Shown piece by piece: positions 42,957-49,373 of a stretch of DNA of 64,000 nucleotides. A model generated the notes under the pieces. The model searched no databases. It saw only the letters and a list, made by a program, of their open reading frames with translations, and was not told where the DNA came from. Numbering within the stretch: the first letter of the stretch is position 1; every line of letters starts with the position of its first letter. Source of the DNA: an uncultured Prevotellaceae bacterium (GTDB lineage Bacteria > Bacteroidota > Bacteroidia > Bacteroidales > Muribaculaceae); NCBI GenBank assembly GCA_900318865.1, contig ONMF01000011.1:1-64000 (forward strand). Direction: 5' to 3'. Made by a program: the position numbers and the translations under genes.

Positions 42957-43044
42957 GGAGTGATGCTCGAGTGGCTGAAGAGGCACGCCTGGAAAGCGTG
43001 TATACGTCAAAAGCGTATCCCGAGTTCGAATCTCGGTCACTCCG
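42957..43044 (+). tRNA. tRNA-Ser (GGA)
   Basis: An 88-base class II tRNA. The acceptor stem GGAGTGA pairs with TCACTCC, with discriminator G at 43044. The anticodon stem CACGC/GCGTG encloses loop CTGGAAA, giving anticodon GGA, which reads UCC and UCU. A long variable arm (TACGTCAAAAGCGTA) and T-arm (CCGAG TTCGAAT CTCGG) complete the fold. The 3' CCA is not encoded. A terminator follows directly. Confidence 0.95.
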
Positions 43045-43052
43045 CAAAAAAA

Positions 43053-43080
43053 AGTCCCGACTTTGCTCGGGGCTTTTTTT
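43053..43080 (+). terminator. Terminator of tRNA-Ser
   Basis: The stem GTCCCGA/TCGGGGC with a short loop is followed by seven T residues. An almost identical hairpin recurs at 43167-43195. Confidence 0.8.
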
Positions 43081-43144
43081 GTGACCGAGATGAGAACTGC
43101 GAGTTCGAGACCGACGCAGTCGCTTTCGCAGCGCAGCGGAGAAA

Positions 43145-43201
43145 GAATCTCGGTCACTCCGCAAAAAGTCCCGACTCAGGTCGGGGCTTTTTTTTGTGAC
43201 C
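43145..43201 (+). repeat. Duplicated tRNA-Ser 3' end with its terminator
   Basis: The 23 bases 43028-43050 (T-arm 3' half, acceptor 3' strand and following A-run) recur identically at 43145-43167. In both places a GTCCCGAC...TCGGGGC hairpin, a T-run and GTGACC follow. The copy lacks the tRNA 5' half, so it is not a tRNA gene. GTGACCGAGAT (43081-43091) is also inverted relative to ATCTCGGTCAC in the copy. Confidence 0.85.
43167..43195 (+). terminator. Second terminator in the tRNA-Ser 3' duplication
   Basis: The stem GTCCCGAC/GTCGGGGC is followed by eight T residues. It matches the terminator at 43053 except in the loop. Confidence 0.7.
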
Positions 43202-43211
43202 AAATCGCAGC

Positions 43212-43235
43212 AGCCCCCTATGGGGCTCCGTTTTT
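43212..43235 (+). terminator. Third short terminator-like hairpin
   Basis: The stem AGCCCC/GGGGCT with loop CTAT is followed by CCG and five T residues, between the tRNA duplication and the convergent helicase gene. Confidence 0.5.
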
Positions 43236-43260
43236 ATGGGAATGTACTGGGAATGCCGAC

Positions 43261-44679
43261 TCACCCGATGAGGTAGACGTGACTGGTGGCGCGGGTCAGG
43301 GCTGTGTAGAGCCAGCGGTGATAGTCCAGTGTTTCCATGGCGTCGGGCATGATGGCTCCCATGTCGACAAAGACGTTGCGCCATTGCCCGCCTTGCGCCT
43401 TGTGGCACGTGACGGCGTAGGCGAATTTCACCTGCAGGGCGTTGTAATAAGGGTGTTCTTTCAGTGCCTTGTAGCGGCTGCGCTTGTCGCCGGGCAGCTC
43501 GGCCATGACTTCGTTGAAGAGCTGTTCGCTCTGCTGCCGGGAGAGGGCGGGCGAGTCGGACAAGAGCGTGTCGAGCACGATTTTCACATCCATCTCCAGG
43601 TTGTCGTGGTCGGGGAAAACGACTGTGACATTGGCAAACTGCAGCCCGTAGCGCGCTTCGGCGTCGCTCCAAACGCGGGTGATGCGGCACACGTCGCCGT
43701 TGGCCACGAAGTCCATTTGCTCGTAGTCCTGTGCCCAGTGGTAGTTGTTCTTGGCCACGATGAGCATGTCGCCCGGCACGAGCAGTTCCTCGCGGTAGAG
43801 GATGCGGTTGCGAATGCCGGTGTTGAACATCGAGGCCCGGCGGTTGCTGCGTGTCACCACGATGGTCTGCTCCATGCCGTCGCGGTCGTAGCAGTCGCTG
43901 AGCGTTTCCATGAGCCATTCGCCCGTGGTGGCTTCAATGTCGGGCCAGCCGTCGAGTTGCAGCTGCGGTGCAGTGAGCACGTCGTGCTCCATGGCTTGGC
44001 GCAATAGCGTGGCGTTGAACAAAATGCCCGACTGCTGAGCTTGCCGTGCCACTTGCCGCAGGGTCACCTGCCCCACGTTCAGCCCATAACCCTGCAGCAG
44101 CGCCACATCGAGCGCCGGGCTGGACGTTTGCCCCACGGGCGGCAGCTGCGCGCCGTCGCCCATGAGCAGCAGCCGGCATCCCTGGCCGCTGTAGACATAG
44201 GTGATGAGGTCGTCGAGAAGCCGTCCGGTGCCGAAGAGCGTGGCGCCGTCGGCGGTGTTGGAGGCTATCATCGATGCTTCGTCCACGATAAACAGCGTGT
44301 CGATGTGCTTGTTCTCGGCCAGCCCGAAGGTGTCGCTGCCGTAACTGTGCTGCCGGTAAATCTTGCGGTGGATGGTGTAGGCCGTGTGGCCCGAGTATTC
44401 GGTGAAAATGTGTGCCGCCCGGCCGGTGGGTGCCAGCAGCACGCACCGATGGTGCCACGATGTGAGCACCTTGACGATGGCACCGGTGAGCGATGTCTTG
44501 CCCGTTCCGGCATATCCGTTGAGCACGAGCAAAGCCCGCTCGGTGCGGGTGAACACAAAGCGTCCCATGGCCACGATGAAAACCAGCTGGTCGTCGTTGG
44601 GCTCATAGGGCAACTGCGCCATCACCTCGATGGCGAAGCGGCGCACATGCTCGTCCTGGCGGTCGATGATGGCAGGCAT
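43261..44679 (-). CDS. RecD/Pif1-like superfamily 1 DNA helicase
   Basis: The 472-residue protein starts at MPAIIDRQDEH (ATG 44679). Helicase motifs in order are: I, LNGYAGTGKTSLTGAIV (about 43-56); Ia, LLAPTGRAA; II, LFIVDEASM; III, LLMGDGAQLPPVG; V/VI (UvrD_C_2 type), YAVTCHKAQGGQWRNVFVD and YTALTRATSHVYLIG. It has the AAA_30 plus UvrD_C_2 layout of RecD2 and Pif1-like 5'-3' helicases but no RecB/RecC neighbours. A role in DNA repair or fork processing is likely. It follows the small membrane-protein gene by 13 bases. Confidence 0.9.
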   Translation of the reverse strand: MPAIIDRQDEHVRRFAIEVMAQLPYEPNDDQLVFIVAMGRFVFTRTERALLVLNGYAGTGKTSLTGAIVKVLTSWHHRCVLLAPTGRAAHIFTEYSGHTAYTIHRKIYRQHSYGSDTFGLAENKHIDTLFIVDEASMIASNTADGATLFGTGRLLDDLITYVYSGQGCRLLLMGDGAQLPPVGQTSSPALDVALLQGYGLNVGQVTLRQVARQAQQSGILFNATLLRQAMEHDVLTAPQLQLDGWPDIEATTGEWLMETLSDCYDRDGMEQTIVVTRSNRRASMFNTGIRNRILYREELLVPGDMLIVAKNNYHWAQDYEQMDFVANGDVCRITRVWSDAEARYGLQFANVTVVFPDHDNLEMDVKIVLDTLLSDSPALSRQQSEQLFNEVMAELPGDKRSRYKALKEHPYYNALQVKFAYAVTCHKAQGGQWRNVFVDMGAIMPDAMETLDYHRWLYTALTRATSHVYLIG

Positions 44680-44692
44680 GGCGGGGTGGGGG

Positions 44693-45340
44693 TCACTTGG
44701 GCATGAAGCGTGAGTGGTCGGCAGGGTCGGCGGGCGGCTGGGGCTTGGCCGGCTCGTCGGGCTTGACGGGGCCGGCGGCCTTGTGCGTGTGCTTGTTCCA
44801 CTCATCGCGCACGCTGTGCTCGATGGCCTGGAACTGCCGGCGGCCACCCTCGATGCCGCGGTCGATGGTGCCGTCCACGGCCTGCTCGATGGTGTGGTTG
44901 AATTCAAAGGGGAGCAGCGACAAGATGCTCGAGACGAGCGCCAGCAGCAGCACGCCCACGCTCAGTTTGTAGCCGACGCCCATGCCCAGCACCGAGAATC
45001 CCTGTCCCAGGTCGTCGGCGGGAGTCACTTCGGGAGCATGGAGCAACGCGATGTCGTAGGTTTGGCCCACACGCACAAAAAACGCGATGCACAGTGCAAT
45101 CAGCACGATGGAGCCCACGGCCCACCAGTTTTTCTTGAGGCAGTTAAGCCCGATGGCCAGGAAACAGGCGATGAAAGGAAACAGCCCTTTGAGCAGGCTG
45201 AAAGCGCCGAAATGCTGAGAAATGGTGCCGGCGGTGAACTCAAATCCCGTGATGCTTCCCTGAAACGATATGTTGTAGAATGGCAGGAAAGCATAGCAGA
45301 TGAGCGCAAGGGCCAGCAATATGTTGGTGATGGGTTTCAT
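44693..45340 (-). CDS. Membrane protein of unknown function
   Basis: The 215-residue protein starts at MKPITNILLAL (ATG 45340). It has about four hydrophobic helices: ILLALALICYAFLPF, LLKGLFPFIACFLAIGL, AVGSIVLIALCIAFF and LSVGVLLLALVSSILSLL. A charged, Pro-rich cytoplasmic tail (DEPAKPQPPADPADHSRF) ends the protein. I recognise no family. It is probably co-transcribed with the helicase gene, from which it is separated by 13 bases. The upstream side borders rnc with a 134-base gap. Confidence 0.7.
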   Translation of the reverse strand: MKPITNILLALALICYAFLPFYNISFQGSITGFEFTAGTISQHFGAFSLLKGLFPFIACFLAIGLNCLKKNWWAVGSIVLIALCIAFFVRVGQTYDIALLHAPEVTPADDLGQGFSVLGMGVGYKLSVGVLLLALVSSILSLLPFEFNHTIEQAVDGTIDRGIEGGRRQFQAIEHSVRDEWNKHTHKAAGPVKPDEPAKPQPPADPADHSRFMPK

Positions 45341-45474
45341 TGATAGCTGAAAAGTTAGTTTCCAAGGTGCGAAAATAATAAAAATCAGGCACAATCGGCG
45401 CGATTACACCTAAATTTGCACTATTTTACTAATTTTTGCAGCCGGGCCGGCTATGGCTTTCGGTGGGCCTTGCG

Positions 45475-46275
45475 TTATAATTGAGGCGGTGTGTCGTCGG
45501 CTGCCGGTGCTGTGGTGGAGAGCACCTGCTCGCGGAAGAGCGCGTCGGTCTTGATGCGCTCAAACGCCTTGCGCGAGGCACCCTGGTGCGACTCCTTCTT
45601 GCTGTAGCCGATGGCGTCGGCGGCATAGATGCCTCCCAGCATCACCGCCGTCTTGAACACGGCGTTGTTGTCGCGGTCGTTGTAGGTGTCGACAAGTTCG
45701 AACTCGATAGTGACCCTGAATTTCTGCGTCCATTCAATCAGGCGCGACTTGTAGTTCTGCTCGGTGTTGACCAGAGCATTGATGTCGAAGTGGTCGCGGA
45801 TGATGCGTTGCTCGATGAATTGCTTGCATGCATGGTAGCCGCGGTCGAGATAGATGGCGCCCACCAGCGCCTCGACGGCGTTGCCATTGATGTAGGAGTT
45901 GTGTGACGATGAGTGCGACGATGCCCTGACGTGGGTGTCGATGTGCAGCGAGCGTCCCACGCGGTTCAGGCTCTCGCGCTGCACAATCTTGGCGCGCGTG
46001 GAGGTGAGGAAGCCTTCGTGCTTGGTGGGATAGCGGTTGTAGAGGTAGTCGGCCACCACCAGGTCGAGCACGGCGTCGCCCAGGAACTCCAGGCGCTCGT
46101 TGTTGGCCCAGTGCCCGTCGGGCAGCTGCACCGGCTTGCTGCGGTGCACAAAGGCCAGCTGATACAGGTCGATGCGCCGCGGGTAGAATCCCGTGATTCG
46201 ATGAATAAAAACATAAAGCTCCTTATCCTTGACGAAAAGGAGCTTTATGAGTGATATGACATCGCTGGGAACCAT
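45475..46275 (-). CDS. rnc: Ribonuclease III
   Basis: The 266-residue protein has the RNase III signature NERLEFLGDAVLDLVVADYLY (about 59-79), with the catalytic Glu and Asp, and the second acidic helix NGNAVEALVGAIYLDRGY. A double-stranded-RNA-binding domain follows (about 165-245: NYKSRLIEWTQKFRV, FKTAVMLGGIYAADAIGYSKKESHQGASRKAFE). The N-terminus is about 30 residues longer than in Escherichia coli, as usual in Bacteroidota. It processes rRNA and degrades duplex RNA. The gene order acpP-fabF-rnc is the standard one. A perfect 12-bp inverted repeat covers codons about 10-21. Confidence 0.95.
   Translation of the reverse strand: MVPSDVISLIKLLFVKDKELYVFIHRITGFYPRRIDLYQLAFVHRSKPVQLPDGHWANNERLEFLGDAVLDLVVADYLYNRYPTKHEGFLTSTRAKIVQRESLNRVGRSLHIDTHVRASSHSSSHNSYINGNAVEALVGAIYLDRGYHACKQFIEQRIIRDHFDINALVNTEQNYKSRLIEWTQKFRVTIEFELVDTYNDRDNNAVFKTAVMLGGIYAADAIGYSKKESHQGASRKAFERIKTDALFREQVLSTTAPAADDTPPQL
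46213..46248. promoter_or_regulatory. Perfect 12-bp inverted repeat at the start of the rnc coding region
   Basis: ATAAAGCTCCTT (46213-46224) and AAGGAGCTTTAT (46237-46248) are exact reverse complements with a 12-base loop. In the rnc mRNA this forms a stem-loop 28-63 bases after the start codon. It could mask ribosome access or be cut by RNase III itself. The encoded residues (IKLLF...KDKELY) are probably conserved for protein reasons, so function is unproven. Confidence 0.5.
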
Positions 46276-46312
46276 AGTCCGGAACTACTGTTGTGAGGAG
46301 CTATGGCGGCGA

Positions 46313-47596
46313 TTATTCGGCATATTTCTTGACCACGATGCTGGCGTTGTGACCGCCAAAGCCAAAGGTGTTGGACAATGCGATGTTGACATCGCGTTTC
46401 TTAGCCTGGTTGAAGGTGAAGTCCATCTTGTAGTCGATTTGCTCGTCTTCATCGCCTTCGGCGTGGTTGATAGTGGGCGGGATGATGCCGTCCTGGCAAG
46501 CCTTGATGCAGAACAAAGCCTCCATGGCGCCGGTGGCACCCAGCATGTGTCCGGTCATGGACTTGGTGGAGCTGATGCTCATCTGATAGGCGTGCTCGCC
46601 GAAGACATCGGCAATGGCCTTGGCCTCGCTGGGGTCGCCCACGGGCGTGGAGGTGCCGTGCACGTTCACATAGTCCACGTCCTCGGGTTTGATGCCGGCA
46701 TCCTTGATGGCGCGTTGCATCACGAGCTTGGCGCCCAGTCCCTCGGGGTGGGTGGCCGTGATGTGGTAAGCGTCGGCGCTCATGCCGCCGCCGATGACCT
46801 CGCCATAGATTTTGGCACCGCGGGCCAGAGCGTGCTCCAGTTCTTCGAAGATGAGGCACACAGCGCCCTCGCCGATGACAAAACCGTCGCGCGACGCGCT
46901 GAACGGACGCGATGCCGTGAGCGGGTCGTCGTTGCGGGTCGACAAGGCGTGCATGGAGTTGAAGCCGCCCACGCCAGCCGGGAAGATGGGTGCCTCGGCA
47001 CCGCCGGTGACGATGGCCGTGGCCTTGCCCAAGCGCACATAATTGAACGCGTCAATCAAGGCGTTGGTCGAGGTGGCACAAGCCGACACCACACCGAAGT
47101 TGGGGCCGCGGAATCCATACTTCATCGAGATGTGTCCGGCAGCGATGTCGGCAATCATCGTGGGGATGAAGAACGGGCTGTATTTGGGGCCGTCGGCCTC
47201 GTGGATGGCGTAATAGCCTGCCTGCTCCTCGAAGGTGTGCAGTCCGCCGATACCCGACCCGAAAATCACGCCCACTTCGTCGCGGTCCACCCCTTCGGCC
47301 GTAAGATTCGAGTCGATGATGGCTTGCCGCGCGCTGGCCAACGCATACTGCGTGTAGAGGTCGGTGCGCTTCACATCTTTGAGCTCTCGTCGGTCCTCGG
47401 GGTCGACAAGACACATAGTGGGGTCAAAACCCTTCACCTCGCAGGCGAACTGGGTCTTGAACAGCGATGCGTCGAAATGTGTAATAGGCCCGGCACCGCT
47501 CACTCCCTTGAGGGCGTTAGACCACGTGGTCTCAACGTCGAGCCCCAGCGGAGTGATGGCCCCCAGACCTGTTACCACTACTCTCTTTAATTCCAT
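46313..47596 (-). CDS. fabF: Beta-ketoacyl-ACP synthase II
   Basis: The 427-residue enzyme starts at MELKRVVVTGLGAITPLG. The Cys-His-His triad is visible: VVSACATSTNALID (Cys near 170), VNVHGTSTPVGD (first His) and FGFGGHNASIVVKK (second His). It condenses malonyl-ACP with acyl-ACP in fatty-acid elongation. It sits between acpP (38-base gap) and rnc (37-base gap), the conserved Bacteroidota order. Nothing is unusual in length or motifs. Confidence 0.97.
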   Translation of the reverse strand: MELKRVVVTGLGAITPLGLDVETTWSNALKGVSGAGPITHFDASLFKTQFACEVKGFDPTMCLVDPEDRRELKDVKRTDLYTQYALASARQAIIDSNLTAEGVDRDEVGVIFGSGIGGLHTFEEQAGYYAIHEADGPKYSPFFIPTMIADIAAGHISMKYGFRGPNFGVVSACATSTNALIDAFNYVRLGKATAIVTGGAEAPIFPAGVGGFNSMHALSTRNDDPLTASRPFSASRDGFVIGEGAVCLIFEELEHALARGAKIYGEVIGGGMSADAYHITATHPEGLGAKLVMQRAIKDAGIKPEDVDYVNVHGTSTPVGDPSEAKAIADVFGEHAYQMSISSTKSMTGHMLGATGAMEALFCIKACQDGIIPPTINHAEGDEDEQIDYKMDFTFNQAKKRDVNIALSNTFGFGGHNASIVVKKYAE

Positions 47597-47634
47597 AGTG
47601 TAGTGATTAGGGTGATATTAAGGAAAAGCTGGAT

Positions 47635-47877
47635 TTACTCGGCAGCCTTGGCGTTCTCAATGTATTTGATGGCGTCGCCAACGGTCTGAATGCCTTCGGC
47701 CTCGGTGTCGGGAATTTGGATGTCGAACTCCTTCTCGAACTCCATAATCAGTTCCACCGTGTCGAGCGAGTCGGCGCCCAGATCCTGTGCAAAAGTAGCT
47801 TCGGGGGTCACTTCTGATTCACTCACACCCAGTTTGTCAACGATAATAGATGTCACTCTTTCTGTAATTTCTGACAT
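47635..47877 (-). CDS. acpP: Acyl carrier protein
   Basis: The 80-residue acidic protein has the phosphopantetheine attachment motif [16 protein letters not shown], with Ser near residue 37. The length and the pattern of four helices are standard. It carries growing acyl chains in fatty-acid synthesis and directly precedes fabF. No clear -7 box was found in the AT-rich 220 bases upstream (47878-48096). Confidence 0.97.
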   Translation of the reverse strand: MSEITERVTSIIVDKLGVSESEVTPEATFAQDLGADSLDTVELIMEFEKEFDIQIPDTEAEGIQTVGDAIKYIENAKAAE

Positions 47878-48096
47878 AGTCGTAAATTTTAAGTTATTAA
47901 TAATATTTGTCTTATTTTTTGTATTGCGACTGCAAAGGAAACAATTATTATTTAAATATTAAAGAAAAATTTCCACAAATTGCTGCCTCGTTGCGTTTTT
48001 TTGTCTTTCGAGCGCACAAAAAATGAAAATTTAAACACATTTTATCATTTCGCCGCTCACTGAGAATGGGCAGAAAACGGCTCCGGGCGGTGGATG

Positions 48097-49017
48097 TCAG
48101 TCGTGGTTCAGGTCCACCACCAGGCCCTCGGCGGCCAGCCGTGTGGCCGGGAACACCTCCTGTGCCTCGCGCAGCAGCGGGGTCTCGTCGTCGTAGCGAT
48201 TAGAGAAATGCCCGATGATGAGCTGGCCCACTCCTGCGTCGCGGGCCACCGTGGCGGCGTCGCGGGCGGTGCTGTGATAGCGCGCATGGGCCTGGCGCGC
48301 GCAGTCTTGGGCGTAGGTGGCCTCGTGATAGAGCCAGTCGACGCCTTCCACGGCATGCACCACACGGCGCGATGGCATGGTGTCGCTGGCGTAGGCGTAG
48401 CTGCGGCAGGGGTCGGGCGGCAGTGTGAGCTCGGCATTGGGCACGGTGTGCCCGTCGGGGGTGATGTAGTCACTTCCCTGGCGCAGTGAGTTCATGGCGT
48501 GGTGTGGCACCTGCCAGCGCTGCACGGCCTCGGGCTTGATGTGCCGGAGCTTGGGCTTTTCATCAAATCTGAACCCCACAGCCGGCACGCGGTGCCGCAG
48601 GGGGAAGGCGGTCACCTTGATGGCGTTGTCCTCGTGGACGATGGCCGTGCGCGTGCCGATGACGTCCCATTCCACGGTGAAGGGCATCTCGCGGCAAAAG
48701 TAGTCGAGCATGCGGCCAAATTGTTCCTTGCCGTCGGCAAAGGTGTGGATGGTGAGTGTGCCGCTCTTGCCCAGCAGCGCCAGTGTCGACAGCAATCCCG
48801 GCAGCCCGAAGCAGTGGTCGCCGTGAAGATGGCTCAGGAAAATGTGCGTCAGGCGTGAGAACTTGAGGCGCTGGCGCCTCATCTCCAGTTGCGCCCCTTC
48901 GCCGCAATCAATCATCATCAGGTGGTCGCGCACGTTCAGCACTTGGCACGACGGCAGATGCCGCAGGGTGGATGTGGCCGAGCCGCAGCCCAGTATGTTC
49001 AGTTCAAATCGTGTCAT
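48097..49017 (-). CDS. rnz: Ribonuclease Z
   Basis: The 306-residue metallo-beta-lactamase-fold protein opens with ELNILGCGSATST. It has the zinc motif FLSHLHGDHCFGLPGLLS (HxHxDH) near residues 61-78 and further ligands in AYASDTMPS and IIGHFSNRY. It cuts precursor tRNAs at the 3' side of the discriminator base. This suits a genome in which the nearby tRNA-Ser lacks an encoded CCA. The predicted promoter lies inside the tandem repeat just upstream, with a leader of only a few bases. Confidence 0.93.
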   Translation of the reverse strand: MTRFELNILGCGSATSTLRHLPSCQVLNVRDHLMMIDCGEGAQLEMRRQRLKFSRLTHIFLSHLHGDHCFGLPGLLSTLALLGKSGTLTIHTFADGKEQFGRMLDYFCREMPFTVEWDVIGTRTAIVHEDNAIKVTAFPLRHRVPAVGFRFDEKPKLRHIKPEAVQRWQVPHHAMNSLRQGSDYITPDGHTVPNAELTLPPDPCRSYAYASDTMPSRRVVHAVEGVDWLYHEATYAQDCARQAHARYHSTARDAATVARDAGVGQLIIGHFSNRYDDETPLLREAQEVFPATRLAAEGLVVDLNHD

Positions 49018-49029
49018 GGTTCAGGAGTG

Positions 49030-49060
49030 CAAAGTTACGAATAAACGAGCGCAGAGCAAA
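49030..49060 (-). promoter_or_regulatory. Promoter of rnz carried by repeat copy 1
   Basis: On the minus strand TTTG (49060-49057), a 19-base spacer, then TAACTTTG (49037-49030), a perfect match to the Bacteroidota consensus. Only 12 bases separate the box from the rnz ATG, so the leader is very short. The -33 box, spacer and most of the -7 box lie inside the repeat; the last two bases (TG) of the -7 box are outside it. Confidence 0.75.
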
Positions 49061-49105
49061 ATGAGAAACGCAGTTTTTCATTTCTATGCCGAGTGAGAGT
49101 AACTT
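49032..49105. repeat. Promoter-bearing repeat, copy 1 (rnz-proximal)
   Basis: A 74-base unit with terminal inverted repeats AAGTTAC/GTAACTT. The centre holds an 11-bp hairpin, AAATGAGAAAC/GTTTTTCATTT with loop GCA and one G-T pair. Copy 2 follows after a 12-base linker (GGGCGGCAGCCA), with a period of 86 bases. Confidence 0.9.
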
Positions 49106-49117
49106 GGGCGGCAGCCA

Positions 49118-49191
49118 ACGTTACGAATAAACGAGCGCAGAGCAAAATGAGAAACGCAGTTTTTCATTTCTATGCCGAGTGAGAGTAACTT
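49118..49191. repeat. Promoter-bearing repeat, copy 2 (distal)
   Basis: The interior of copy 1 is repeated identically 86 bases on, including the hairpin and the -33 element. The left end reads ACGTTAC instead of AAGTTAC, so the minus-strand -7 box becomes TAACGTTG, one base from consensus. The trailing GGGCGGCAGCCA is present again. Confidence 0.9.
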
Positions 49192-49207
49192 GGGCGGCAG
49201 CCAGCAT

Positions 49208-49244
49208 TATAAAAAATGTGCAACTGTTTCACAACAGCTGCACA
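49208..49244 (-). terminator. Terminator-like hairpin downstream of the NAD(P)HX repair gene
   Basis: A 12-bp stem with one mismatch (TGTGCAACTGTT/AACAGCTGCACA, loop TCAC) is followed, on the minus strand, by a T-run. It lies about 130 bases beyond the stop at 49374. The interval 49245-49373 is AT-rich; it contains only a 12-codon frame (MKKLVAKLSLFS) at 49270 that I do not call as a gene. Confidence 0.55.
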
Positions 49245-49373
49245 CTTTAAACCTTAAAAATCTAATCCTATGAAAAAACTTGTTGCAAAATTAAGTCTTT
49301 TTTCTTGATTGTCAATAGTTGAGACTCACAATAATAGGTAATTATACTTTCGAATTGTTAAATCCGCCGTTTT

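Noticed and set aside
42778-43203. Minus-strand frame of 141 codons over the tRNA-Ser gene
   Set aside because: It is made of the tRNA, its duplicated end and terminators read backwards; the repeated 'KKSP...SRDF' comes from the hairpins.
49032-49191. CRISPR array
   Set aside because: There are only two repeat units of 74 bases with 11-12 base linkers at each locus and no spacer diversity, which does not fit CRISPR.
49270-49308. Twelve-codon frame MKKLVAKLSLFS as a leader peptide or gene remnant
   Set aside because: It starts like a signal peptide but stops at once and has no supporting promoter; chance is as likely.
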